Assembly (NCBI GenBank): GCA_963691655.1
Contig: OY829327.1
Span: 84,084,019 to 84,148,018 of the forward strand
Origin: Toxonevra muliebris
Lineage: Eukaryota > Arthropoda > Insecta > Diptera > Pallopteridae
Length of the DNA: 64,000 bases
Direction: 5' to 3'
The translations under genes were made by a program, and so were the position numbers. The stretch's first letter is position 1, and the number at the start of each line of letters is the position of its first letter. Under the pieces are notes generated by a model. That model did no database searches. It saw nothing but the letters and a program-made list of their open reading frames with translations, and was not told where the DNA came from. Shown piece by piece: positions 12,197-24,046 of the stretch.

Positions 12197-12570
12197 AGTT
12201 GTAGTTGAAATTTTGGTCTGGATTGGCTTGATTTTGATCGGTCCGAAACCGGTCTGAATTTTCTTTTAAATTTTGGTCTAAATTCCGCTGGCATTTTGGT
12301 CCAGTTTTTCCATAATTTGAGTTAAAATTTGTTTGTCGAGAATATTAATCAAATATTCCCACTAGTTTTTGGTACGAACTTTAGGTTGCTATTGTTCGGT
12401 ATTTGGCGTCCTATGGCCCAAAAATTTTGTCTAACTATTAATCTGAGTTGTGGCCTAAACTCTTTTTGTAATTCTGGAATGAATTTTAAATTGATTTTGT
12501 TTTGGATTTGGTGTGAATTTTAAGTTCTTAGTCCGAGTTTTAATCTAAATTTGGCCTCATAGTTTTTTAT
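12197..12570 (+). repeat. TTTTGGTCTGAAT-type degenerate repeat, copy 1
   Basis: The stretch is built of drifting units such as AATTTTGGTCT. It also contains a more specific block (ATATTCCCACTAGTTTTTGG ... GTTCGGTATTTGGCG) that reappears inverted near 51950-52010. The recurrence of that specific block shows that these arrays descend from one dispersed element and are not just simple sequence. Confidence 0.65.
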
Positions 12571-12599
12571 TTGAAGTTATATATAAACAGATTAATGAA

Positions 12600-12663
12600 C
12601 AAATGTAGTCATCACAACAACAATGTACATATATAGAGACGGGCAAATCAGACGGCCGTTTTG
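12600..12663 (+). repeat. Dispersed repeat family D1, copy 2
   Basis: The segment from GTAGTCATCACAACAACA through AGAGACGGGCAAATC to CAGACGGCCGTTT is nearly identical to 1938-2000. Only the second half of the family unit is present. Confidence 0.75.
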
Positions 12664-13309
12664 GAATCCGCCACAATTCCTCATCAGTGATCTTAGTGAT
12701 AGTTCTTAATCTTTCAATATCATATATAAGCTACTAATATTTGAAATCATAACCCAGAATTACGGATTTGATTCCAAATATCTTCACTGAATAGAACATA
12801 GAACACTTATGTTGTTGTTTTTTCCCCATATTTTTTTGCTGGAATTTTGGCCCGATTCATGGTCTGAACATTGTTTTTTAACCGGTTGTTGCCCGGTGGC
12901 CGAAAGCGTGTACAGATCTCTTTGAAATTTAAAATGTATTGCTTTTTTGGTCAAACTAAGATATATTTAAATGTTCTTAAAAATAGAGTGCTTGGTTCTG
13001 GAGTTGTGAGATGGTAAATTCAGATACCTCCAGGCCGATATCAATAGTGATAGCGATACTGAGAGTGATATGAATATATAACTGTTATCTTAAGATATTT
13101 TTTTTTTCTGGTTTTTGTTTGTGAGATGTATCAAATTGTTTTATCAACATTTTTTCTCAAAGGAAATCAAAATTCCCTTCAAATTATTTTTTTTAAATCG
13201 ATCATTTAACAATATAAATCCGTCCGACAAGTCATAGGTCACATATATGAAGTTATATGCTTGAACAAAGAGCTGGTAAGTGAACATACCGGCTGGGCAA
13301 TAATGAGTT

Positions 13310-13616
13310 AATCAAGGTTTTGGTCTGAATTTGGTCTCATTTTGATTTAGATTTTTTGTTTGAATTTGATCCTTTTCTTGGTTTGAACTTCGATCTGAAA
13401 AATAGTGTTTGAGTTTTAGTTTGAATTTTAGTGTCAGCTTTTTTTTCCCAGATATCTTTTAATTTTTGGCCAGTATTTTTGATGTGAACATAAAAAATGT
13501 TTGCACTAGTTTTTGGTCTAGGTCTGGGTTTTGGTCGATATTGAGTCTGATATTTATCCTTTAATTTAGTAAAATCGGCCCCCCTCCCCCCAAACCCAAA
13601 TCCTAGAACCGCCACT
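13310..13616 (-). mobile_element. Repeat element ending in AGTGGCGG, copy with GACCAAAA array
   Basis: Read on the minus strand, the unit starts AGTGGCGGTTCTAGGATTT (13616 down to 13598). It continues through a G-run and a TTTTACTAAATTAAAGGA block into an array of AGACCAAAA-type units. The same start, G-run and TAAATYAAAGGA block occur on + at 48144-48195. This suggests a dispersed DNA element whose end is AGTGGCGG(A/T)TCTAGG. hAT elements often have ends of this sort, but no transposase is present. The 112-codon frame across the array is a product of the repeat. Confidence 0.55.
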
Positions 13617-14034
13617 CTATGTACCCAGTGGTGCTTCCAGTGGTTGGTTAATTTTAGCAGCACAAACTTTTGCAAATGGGCTTCTCTATCTTCTTTACTT
13701 GTGTATATTACTTATTAATACTTACATAACATTGAACATATATAACAATATTTAGGGGAGTTACAAATATGACTCTCCTAGCAATCCGTAAATCTTAGTA
13801 ATGCCTTTAAAATACTGTATTATCATCATTTAAAAAATTCCATCTTAAGAAAGAAAATGCGTAAAAATTGCTGATGGTATTAAATAAAATAAGCCATATT
13901 GCAAAAGTTTGAGGAGCTGCACTCATCTTGTCATGATTACCCTTCAATTCAATTTAATTTTAGGTTTGTAACTTCAATGGAAACATTTGGTGTTGTTAAC
14001 GAATAGAAGATTCATATATTTATGTTCATCTACA

Positions 14035-14125
14035 AAATTAAATTAATTTAATTAAATTAAATTAATTATTTTAAATTAATTTTAATTAAATTAAATTAAT
14101 TTTAATTAATTAATTTTAAATATTT
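14035..14125. repeat. (TTAAATTAA)n low-complexity tract
   Basis: About 90 bp consist almost only of A and T in TTAATTAAA-like units. It is a simple-sequence tract. Confidence 0.9.
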
Positions 14126-17100
14126 ATTCTTAATCGCACAGACTTGCAAATGTCTCCTTTTAATTGAACTTGTTACCTTTTTTAAGTCTCACAATCCGTA
14201 AAATAATTTAATTCAGAATGGCCACTTGAGCCATTCTTTCCACGTGCTTATTTTTGCCTACATTTTACACACAATGCGACTCTATACGGGTTTTTTCTGC
14301 CCGCCTTATGTTCTTAGACAACTACATAAATGTTTTGCCAGTTAATTTGAAAGTTAATTCCATTGTTGAGGTTAAACGTCTTTAGTGGAAGTTAAGGTTG
14401 CCACTGCTTGAGCTTATGAACTCATTTACAAAATATGCTTCCATTTTACGTGACTTTAGCTTGTTGTAATGTCTTACTACAGCAACAACAAACACTAACA
14501 ACATATGGAATTGCCTAAAGAAGTCATTCTTTTCTTTTATGTAGACTTAAAACACTTAAGTGCAAAAGCATTGAACACACCTACATGAGTTCTATTCCAT
14601 CCAAGGCTTTCGCATATTGCATGGCAAAATTTTCTTAATGCTACCTTTATATATCCATTCAAACGAAATGGCCACGTTAATTGTTTATGGCAATGTCAGT
14701 TAGTTAGAATTTTATGTGAAATTTAATGTGAAACGTGTAGGTTTTTAAGTGAAATCTTAAGAAAAGAAAACATTTTGTTATCACGAAAATTTTATAAAAA
14801 CACGAAATTCCAAAATTTCCAATCAGTTTAGCGTTTAAAATTGGCGAACAACAAAACAAAAAACAACATCCGAACAGCAATACCGATACACATACATATT
14901 TATCTTTGGCCGGCTAAAATTTAATTTTTTTTTTAAATTCATGTTAAATCTATGTTGCTTTCGATGATTATGTCGGTGTTTTCATTCCTTTCGTTCCAAA
15001 AACCGATTCATTCATCAGCTTGCAGCATATGGATGGTACTTTCAATTTATTTCTTCCACAGTGCATAGATTTCCATTTCATTTTATTATATCCAGTTTGC
15101 ATGTGCGTGTTTGTTTGTTTTGTTGACTTTTGTAAGTCGAAGTGAGTGTGCCACCATTTACCCCTCCACCTATGTATTTCACCCTAAGCTTTATAGTTTT
15201 ATATCATTTATTTGCTCATTTGTACAAATTCCATATCCGCAAAGTGTTGAATTCAAATTAAAGAGCATCCGTATTACTTCCTGTCAACAATTTCCGCTTA
15301 TTTAGCAAAACTGTTTAAAAGTTTTTCGGTATTTTTGCTGAGTATCACTATTTCCCCTCATCATTGCCATTCTAGTTTTCGAGTATATTTAGTATAGTAA
15401 AAGCTGAAAGCTTCAGTTATATTGTAAAGAGCAAAGTCATGTTTGGGTTTACAAAAAATAATAGCTCTGAGTTTTTGTAGATATTTAGATATGCACATAC
15501 AATATATATGCAAACAAACAAACTTTCAATTTAGTGAAAGCAAAACATTTCATATAGTTATTTTGCAACTGCATAGAAGGATATTTTTTCAAACAAACTC
15601 AGTATTGTCATCAACAATGCCGTATGCAAATTAAGTTCTTATAAACGCTGCCACCATCAATATTAATTGATGATTCGCACAATTTTGGATGTACAGTAAA
15701 ATATAAAAAAGAAAAAATTTATAATAAATTATAATTTAATTGTGCGGTCTCGATTTTTTAATAAAATTTCTGAATTTTTGTCCGCGAACTATCAAACAAA
15801 ATTATCCTTTAAGCTCAGTTCATTTCAACTACTAAATTTCTTAAAATCTTACAGTCGTATTTATTAGATTTCTTTAAAACACGTTTAAGACGTTGACAAT
15901 GGCTTTTAATTTTAAGTGGCCTTTAAGTGATCCCTAATCAACCTTGCACAAATTGTGATTTATAAACTTTTTATCTATGCCTTTTAACTAAACAATAGAT
16001 TTGTCAAATAATGTAATAAATTTACAAATCTACTACAAAAAAGCAAGTTTCTATTACATTCTGTCGTACCGTCAGTGGACTTGACATATTTTGATTTTTA
16101 AAGTTTTGAAATCTTGTATATAAAAAAAAATGAATAAAAATATGTAAATTCGACCCAAAAAACAAAAAGAAAACGATGTGAAAATTAAAATGAAAAATGA
16201 ATAGCTTTTGAAGCTGAGACTCAGTTAAGAGAAATCAGTCTGAAGAGCGACGAAAGAAAGAGGACCATCAACTCAGATTGATGGTGAAAAATAGCGAAAT
16301 TCATCATGTGTAATGTTTTGTTGCTTCTACCGAAACTTGTTGCCGATGAGCCTCATGGGGTTGAATCGAATTTTATAGAGTTTCGGATGCCCTTAGGGTA
16401 CTATTTTAGCTGAACACGTTTATCCATTTAAATATTTTTTATTTTTTCAAAAATATGCAATGAAACAATATTGTTTATTAAAGTGATAATGCTCGAAATG
16501 ATAAATGTCAAAACCAATTTTAAAATAAACTTACTTTAATTTAAAGTAACCTCTAAACGTGAATTTCAGAGTTTAAGTAAAGTAGCCTTTAATCAACGTT
16601 GGTTAATTTTGTAAACTTATTATAAATCACATTTTTTAAAATTAAGTGATATTTAAAGGTGAATTAAAGTTATGTAGCATTTAAAATCTTTTTATAAATA
16701 AGAATGTTAGTGTCCAGTACAGCAACAACATTCAAATGAATGTTCAACTTGTTCAACTTATATTAAACTGCTGCCCAGAATTTTTGTCCCATTTCATTTC
16801 CTTCCATTTGCTTCCGTCACACCCTCGAAATAGTTAAGGGGTTCCTTTCGACTTTTTTTTTTGTTGAATTGTTATTTCAGCTCTTTTCCAAGCATTTAAG
16901 AAATGATTTCTCTCTTTTTTAACCACAAGTACATCTGAGTCGTTCATCGTGAAAGGAAGTCAAACATTTAATTACGTTTAAATTGAAAATTTTTCAATTT
17001 AATTCATTTCACACAAAAATTGTTTAGTCAACATGTTTGCTTACAAATGTATGAACACATGCACGTTCATATGTATAGTAGTTGTTGTTTTTCCATTGGT

Positions 17101-17690
17101 TTTTATGTGGTTCTACTTTCGGAGACATTTTGGTGGCATTACCACCCTTCTCAACTATTCGCAGAACGATTGATTTAAGACTGAAAACCAGTTGAAGTGA
17201 ATAGCAGCTAGAGTATGTAGTTGGAGAAATTGAGTGATTTTGATGCGTTGCCTGTAATGATACACTGATATTTTTCTACGTTATGTATGAACATAGCAGA
17301 CAAATGAATCTGTCTGTTACTGGTTGAAACAATTTAACAATTCACGCAATTAAAATCTTTACAATGTATAAAGATAAAGATGTATTTTACCGGACCGGAT
17401 TGTTCAATCGAGATGATCGGGACAAATATGTAACATTATCCCAAAAAATATATTTTTTAACAATGGAAGAAAAATAAATTTTTTTCTTCAAGACTGATCC
17501 TACTTTCAGGTTCGGTTCAGTCTCTGAATGCATGCACAATTCTTTACAAATTGGTATTGCGTAAGTGCATTTGGACAAATAAAAATACATAAATTCAATA
17601 GTGGCATTTCCAAGCAGCAATAATAGGCCGGGATGCTTATTTAAATACAATGGCTTTCAATTACCCATGAAATTCTGCAACACTAAAGGG
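14126..17690. other. AT-rich noncoding stretch
   Basis: No gene or element supported. Open frames here are short and lack family resemblance. There is some A+T simple sequence and a few AACAACAA runs. Confidence 0.5.
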
Positions 17691-17910
17691 AAATAGAGAA
17701 TACCGTACCGTACGCTCCTGGCAAGCATCGATGCCACTGCCACCGCCAACATCAGCATCTGAAACAGTGAAATCAATAATACGGTTGCAATTCAGAAAAA
17801 CGCCGGGAATTCACAATATTTATTCACACGCCCGCCCGCTCATGCTGCTCCCCAAGCGAAAATAACTATTGAAACGACGCGTCGCGACGGAAGCATCTCA
17901 ATGGTAATAA
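17691..17910. other. GC-richer patch with a possible minus-strand exon
   Basis: This patch stands out from its AT-rich surroundings. On the minus strand a good 3' splice site (TTTCACTGTTTCAG) precedes a GC-rich open segment at 17758-17709 that reads ADVGGGSGIDACQER and is followed by a GTACGG donor-like site. It could be an exon of a gene whose other exons lie outside the window or are not recognisable here, or a chance island. I do not recognise the protein. Confidence 0.25.
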
Positions 17911-18955
17911 ATAAAAATAGCATTCTCCATGTTTAAATCAATTTATCAGCAAATCTCCCGCAGCGTTGAAATTCCAATACAATACAGAAATACAGTAGCT
18001 ATTGCCGCAACTGGCGGCATCCTCAATGGGGGGAGATGGGTAGGAGCGCTCAGGTGGCATCTCACAATTGTAAAATTGTTCAAATTGAAAACGATAAGAG
18101 AAGCAGCAAAGAAAAATGGGCAAACCGATAAAAATATAAGAATTTTGCGATAAAGTTTAAGAGGCCGCTAGTGCAAACCTTGAACAATGCAGCAGTGGTA
18201 GAGCTTATCTCAACATTTTGCTTTCAATATTTTTTGCCATAATTCGGCCGCTTCGGAGATTCGTTATTGTATATTTTATTAAAATCGTACTATTTACATT
18301 ACAACAAAATAATAAATAAAATCGGATAACAATATTCGTCATTGGTACGATATTATTTCGTTGACGTTCTGGCAGAATTCACTAAGTCCATTTGGGGCTC
18401 TACGAATACTGGCAAAACTTAAAAAGTCAACAGATTGACATACACATTAGTATGCATTTCAACTGGATCATCAAAAATCTAATTTATTAAGTATGTCATT
18501 CGAATTATAGAAGCTAATTAATATGGATCAAATTAAGAAAAAATTAACTTGGACTTAGTGATTTCTGCTTGAACAAAGACGATTTGTAACATAATTCTTA
18601 ATATGCGACTGACTCTGATTATGCCCTGGCACCCTTAAGCAAAAAATGCGTCACAAAAAAATCTAAAATCAACTCAGATGTTGTTGTGTGAAAGTGCTTC
18701 GCTTACCTTCCCAATGTTGTCATCGCTGTTGTATGTAGTTGATATGCTTTTTTTTTATTACTTACTGTCAATGACAATATGTCAATGCGTGTGAATATGA
18801 TGGCGTCATTATGTTTTAACTTATATTAACATTAACATTGGTTTTCCCTTTCCTTCTTCCACTTCGTTCGCTGTCTGTTCAAACGTTCAATTCATTTTCT
18901 AGCTAAATACATGCGTACTTCTGCATCAAGTGTTTCCATCACTCGACGTCATTAA
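17911..18955. other. Noncoding stretch
   Basis: Nothing supported. Open frames on both strands at 17929-18153 overlap each other and the 3' end of the GC-richer patch. There are no repeats of note. Confidence 0.45.
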
Positions 18956-18959
18956 GTCG

Positions 18960-18965
18960 TTTATT
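18960..18965 (-). promoter_or_regulatory. Candidate poly(A) signal AATAAA
   Basis: A consensus hexamer on the minus strand just downstream of the stop of the 97-codon frame. Such hexamers are frequent by chance in AT-rich DNA, so the support is mostly positional. Confidence 0.35.
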
Positions 18966-19029
18966 GTTATTATCGTAAAAAAGCATAACATAAAAATTCT
19001 TAACTTAATCGCAATCGAAGGAGCATAAA

Positions 19030-19323
19030 TTATTTACGAGAATTTTGAGGGGTTTTAACTTTCATTGCATTTGAAGTGTTATTCGTTCGTTTTGGTTGCA
19101 GAGTATGAGGATTGAAAGGACGGGACTGAAGTAATTTCTGACGCTTGTTATAAAGGGATTGTTGTTGTTGTTGTATTCGCTGATCTAGTATATATTGATT
19201 GATGGTTTTTGTTGACAAATTGAATTGTTGTAAATTAAGCTGCTTCTTTACTTGCTCATCGACAACTTCGTCATCCTTCTTATCTTTGCAGGCTGCCACC
19301 GTATATGTTGTTTTTATTCTCAT
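19030..19323 (-). CDS. Possible small Lys/Gln-rich protein, 97 aa
   Basis: The frame begins at a true ATG (19323-19321) with an in-frame stop five codons upstream, so it does not look like part of a longer exon, though a splice joint before the ATG is possible. The product is basic and Gln/Lys/Asn-rich. It opens MRIKTTYTVAACKDKKDDEV, has an IQQQQQ run in the middle and a basic tail ending TPQNSRK. No membrane segment or known domain is visible. A poly(A) signal (AATAAA on the minus strand, 18965-18960) follows about 65 bp after the stop, a natural distance for a fly gene. Polar, uneven composition argues mildly against chance. It lies just outside the left TTAA of the large element at 19650. 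It could be a small gene, a retrocopy or a chance frame. I do not recognise the family. Confidence 0.35.
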   Translation of the reverse strand: MRIKTTYTVAACKDKKDDEVVDEQVKKQLNLQQFNLSTKTINQYILDQRIQQQQQSLYNKRQKLLQSRPFNPHTLQPKRTNNTSNAMKVKTPQNSRK

Positions 19324-19649
19324 GGAATACGCATCGTTTTAGACATGAATAAGGCATTAAATCTTTGTGGCTGTTACTGTTGTCTTTAGAACTACAATGG
19401 AAACTGATAATGATATCACATCAAATTACATGTGTATATATATATAGGTACATATTTACAAATGTATGAGTTTTGTTTTAGTTTTGGAATTACAATTAAT
19501 TCAGCAAATATTGACAGTAACAAAAATATTCGAAAGTCGAAAAGGTAAGTTTCGTCGCTGTATTTTTTATGTGCTTGGCATTGAATAACTATTTTTAAAT
19601 AAAGTTTCATAAAAGACACCCAAATCGTGATAGAGAATAAAAATATTAA

Positions 19650-22600
19650 CCCATTAATGCATAGACGAAATAGAGAAGGCAAAAGAACCAAATAAATAAG
19701 AAAATAAAGCTATCTTTCAGTTTTGGAAAAATCATTTTCCCACTTTTCCAGACCGTCCTTTTTTTAGACCACCATACACAGAATAACATTTAGGTTCAAG
19801 TAAACTCATATATTAAATTAATGAAAAATATATATAAAGCAAAAAATTATAAAATATTATTGACTTATTTCGATAAAGTATGGTTTGCTTTGAAGCATTC
19901 TTTTGGATGAAGTGGGCGTAGATGAATTTTGCTTTTAGACCGGCGCACTGTGCCCCGTCGGTGGACAAATATAGTAAAAATGAGTGTCGCCAAAGTTAAC
20001 TATATTGGTACCATTTTACAACTAAAAGTCCAACTAAGAAGAAACCATAACAATTGTTGCTCAAAAGTGGTTTTTCTCTCGATGCCGCATCTCAAATTAG
20101 CTGGTTTTTATACTGCAATATTCAAATCTGATATTAATTTTTGTTAGTGCTTCAAAAGAAAATTTGTCATAAACACATTTTTGACTAAAAATAAGTAAGG
20201 TAAACTTAATTTCATTTTAAAATAGTTAGAGAATATAGTTGTATTAGTAATTTTCCCTAAATTTTAGAATATAACATTTTGGGAGTAGACAGAGTTAAAA
20301 TATTTTTGTATGAAAATATTCTTAAATTCACCATTTTCTGTAGACCCGGAAAAATTACTTCCTGAAAGTTCCTAAAATAAGAATTTGTTAAAATTAACCT
20401 TATATTATTTGGAAATAATAATAGCTTTTCCGATTCTTGGAAAAAATGCATTTTAAAATATCGTCTAAAACGTAATTTTTGTACTAGCACACGTCGGCTG
20501 ACATTTCGTTTCTTTTTTTTGCAAAATTTGTAATGTTCTTATTTATTTAAGTGGTGCTAAGTATTCATGTTATTATTGTTATTTTGCTTGATTGAAATCG
20601 ATTGGCACATTTTAGAAAAACTGGAGGGGAAAAGATACTAATATAGATCTTATGCGGCATCTACCTTTGTCGGCGGATCCTATGCTTTTGTCTAAAAGAC
20701 AAGATGGCGGCGGTAGAATCATTTCCAAAAAAGTTAATTTTTGGTGGTAGGATGGATTCTGTGCTTCCAACTAAAGACAAAAGCATAAACTAAACAAGAT
20801 TTTGCTTACTGGACATTTCTCTATAAGTGGAACCACAAAAAGTGAAACTTTCCTTCCCCCTTTCTTTAGCATCTTTTTTCTCAATTTTTAAAAATTCTTC
20901 TGCCATATTGGATCCACCATTTTGAATTCTAAAAATCGTATATCAGATTCGTAATCAGCAACCCTGAAAACCCCTGAGTAACGATTTTGAAGCCAAATAA
21001 TTGTTCTAATATTTCTCGAAAACTTGTTGTTGGGCATTAGGTCTTATTTTTAGTAAACCAAGGCACAATTATATTATTACATTCGTTTTAATTCACTAAT
21101 ATTTTAGAAGATTATTCTTGAAACTATAAAGAATCAAAAAATCAAAACCAATATAGATCGATGTTTTTCAAAATTTTAAATTGGAATGTCTCCTTAATGA
21201 ATCGCTTAGGATATTTTTAAGTTTTTCTGAAAAAAGTTTTGAAAGCAGTGATAAATAAAAAACTAATTGTTAAATAAAATAAACATAATACTTTTTTATT
21301 ATATTAAATTTTAAAGTATTGTAAGGTTTCCTTAAAATATTAAATATTGTAGCATTTAAAAAGGTTGACTAATAATTTGATTACTATAACTTTGTGTTCT
21401 ATTAAAATATTTTTTTTGATGTGTAAACATTTTAGCTCACGGTATGGGCAAAATTTCAAATGTGTAAAATGTAACAATAACTGTATCGTAAGATGTAAGA
21501 TAACTGTAACGTCCAGTTCCCTTCTCGCTCACACTACTGCGCGGCATGACTGTGCTACTCTAAACAACAAAGAGAAGAGAGAAGAGAAGAAGAGAGAGAG
21601 AAATTAAAATACGAGGGGAGTTTGTTTGTTTATGTTTCGATCAATTTACTCACACATATATGTGCATACGAAAACAAAATGGGTGTGTACATTTATTTGT
21701 GGCAGAATTATTTGTTGGTGTTAAACGTGTGGAGATCGACTATACATACAAGCAGAGAAGTCGCCGTAGCAAACACAGGCATTTGATAGGTTTTGCATTC
21801 GGTTAGTTAGATTGCATTAAAATTAAATATTCTTTAAAATATAAAAACAATACAAAATGATAAGTAATAAGGAATCTAGGTTTCAATAAATGTATAAACA
21901 AAATGTAGTGATAATGATAGCAAATCACGGCATTATAAAAATTTTGCTTTGTACATTAACATTAGAAAGGCAACACTTTTTTTATCTATGTAAATAGCAA
22001 AAATGTTAAACAGAAAAAATCAAACTTATTTATTATAAAATCACTTATTTACTTCAAAGAAAATACATTGTTTCTTATTTTTATTAAATGCAGTTAAGAC
22101 AACTCTCTTTGCGGTGCTTTTAAAAAGTAGTGGGGTGACTAGTCATCCCTGTTGCCTTTCTAATGTTAAATGCGGAAAGCACTTATCGTCGCCTGAGGAT
22201 TGATTTGACGTATGTGTGTACAAATTCATATACCTATACGCCAAATCATTTCTCAGGCGACGTTATGTAAAATTTTCAAATCTAATAAAATTTCAATTCG
22301 ACAGGAAGAAAAACTTAAAGCGCGAAAAAAAGGATGCAATTGCAGCTGCGTATATGCGAGCATATAGATCCCGATGCATTGAGTAAAAGAAAAATAATGC
22401 AACTACAACATATCAGCCCTATTCACGATTTGGTGCAATTGCAAAATATTTATGTTATCACAACAACAAATATATGTGATATGGAATAAAAATTTGCATT
22501 TGCAATGATGCAAGACCATTTGCAATTTATGGTGAATTGGGCTATTATATATAAAAGATAATGATATCTAATAAGTTTTTAAGTTTATAAAAGAATTGTT

Positions 22601-24042
22601 TTAATTTGAATTAATTACCTAAGCATATAGATTATACATTAAATCCCTATATATGGCTATACATATGTGAGCTTATGTATATGACATTCAGTTAGCTTAA
22701 CTGTTTACACATCAAATATCTTGCGTGCCTTGCACACATCCATTTTTTTTATTTTTAGTAAAGACATTTACTAAAAGAACAAATTTTGTAGTTTTTTTTT
22801 AATTTTAACAAACAAAACAAATGCACTTTAAAACTGCATAAATTCACCTAAAAATCTCGATTTTTGAAAAAACTGTAGGGTTTACGAAAACGCTGAAATT
22901 TTTAGAATTAGCGTGCCTTTATCCACTAAGAAACCAAATTTCATTAATTTCTGACCAAAACCCTATTTTTGCCTATCATTTATATGGAGACGGATCACTG
23001 TGCGGCGCTGAGAAGGAATTGCATCTACCAAATGTTGATATGTGTCATATCTGGCATCGGTGCTAATAGTTGTTGGACTTATAATTTCACTTGTCTTTTC
23101 CATCCTATACATTTCGAGAGCGCGTTTGCCGAAGTATAGATACTTTTACTATTAGTGTTATCAGTCAAAATTCTTTTGGAATTTTTTGAAGTACTTGATG
23201 AACAATTCTCAAATGTATTTAAAAAAGATGTATAGGAAAAACTAGATATGCACATTACACAATGTGTAATTTCAAATACTGAACTAGCCGCCAATACTGG
23301 TTGAAAAACAGCATCAGGTTTTCGTTGTTTGAGTGCTTTAGGAACCAGTAATGGAATTATCCAAACAATCTTCATCGTCTGTTCTTTTTGCTGTAATATA
23401 TCGTAAGACTGACTCTGTGTTCATAAGACAACCAATATGGTTCTTTGCAGATGTGATTCGACCTTCATTTTCTTATGGCTCACAATCACAATTGAATGCA
23501 GCAATTGGGCCTTCTTTTGGAGGCAAAATAGATATACATATATATTCCTCTTGATGGGACTGCACCTTCCGCGTCATCACTACATCCTTCTAAAACGTCC
23601 AATAATTAGTGTAATTTCAATTTATTTCTTAACAAATAGAATTTTATGTATGAATACAAGTTTCCTAAGATTTTGGAATTTACATGGTATTTTAAAAGGT
23701 CGAACAACATTTTTTATAAATAAAGTTATAAATTTTTCATTTAATAACTCAAAACTGGTACTAAAACCTCTAAAAATTCAATTTACCAACATTTATCGAG
23801 CACTTAAATTACAGAAAACTATCAACTTGTGATATATTTTTGAAATTTTTTTCAGCCAAATTTTGACTTTGAAATGCAATACCATCTGTTTTAATGTAAA
23901 CAAATGAAAAGAGGTGATATCTAATTTTTTGTGATGCCTTAGAAACAGAATAAGGTAATTTTTCCGAGCTAATTGATATGCATGGAAATTTAAATGTTGA
24001 TTTTCAAAGCGACCTTTAAAAAGGACTCTATGCACTAATGGG
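19650..24042. mobile_element. Large TTAA-flanked element, 4.4 kb, with a nested insertion
   Basis: The left end CCCATTAATGCATAGA (19650-19665) and the inverted right end CCCATTAGTGCATAGA match at 15 of 16 positions, and TTAA stands directly outside each (19646-19649 and 24043-24046). A piggyBac-type element is the simplest reading; Kolobok also duplicates TTAA. The Helentron-like copy at 21418-22745 sits inside, so the original element was about 3.1 kb, enough for a transposase. No frame inside is recognisable as one; frames at 23079-23375 (-) and 23437-23832 (+) match nothing I know. A 13-bp inverted pair (TATGCTTTTGTCT/AGACAAAAGCATA) near 20680-20790 may be a further small insertion. Confidence 0.6.
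21418..22745 (+). mobile_element. Helentron/DINE-like element, copy 1 (near full length)
   Basis: The unit begins GATGTGTAAACA (21418-21429) and carries the inverted form TGTTTACACATC at 22702-22713. The latter is followed by a small hairpin (GCGTGC-CTT-GCACAC, 22723-22737) and a T-run. Short inverted subterminal repeats with a stem-loop after the second one are the recognised layout of Helentron-associated non-autonomous elements such as Drosophila DINE-1. Inside are a GA-rich microsatellite (21573-21600) and a 25-bp imperfect inverted repeat (22189-22262, GTCGCCTGAG.../...CTCAGGCGAC). There is no Rep/helicase coding. Inverted copy 2 lies at 32985-34126 and a fragment at 59156-59460. It is inserted in the large TTAA element. 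Confidence 0.65.
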
Positions 24043-24046
24043 TTAA

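Noticed and set aside
13337..13675. 112-codon minus-strand frame rich in Lys/Thr/Pro
   Set aside because: It is a translation of the GACCAAAA repeat array, which stays open because the unit lacks stops.
23437..24035. 131-codon + frame and 80-codon minus frame
   Set aside because: They lie inside the large TTAA element, match no transposase motif and have AT-driven composition.
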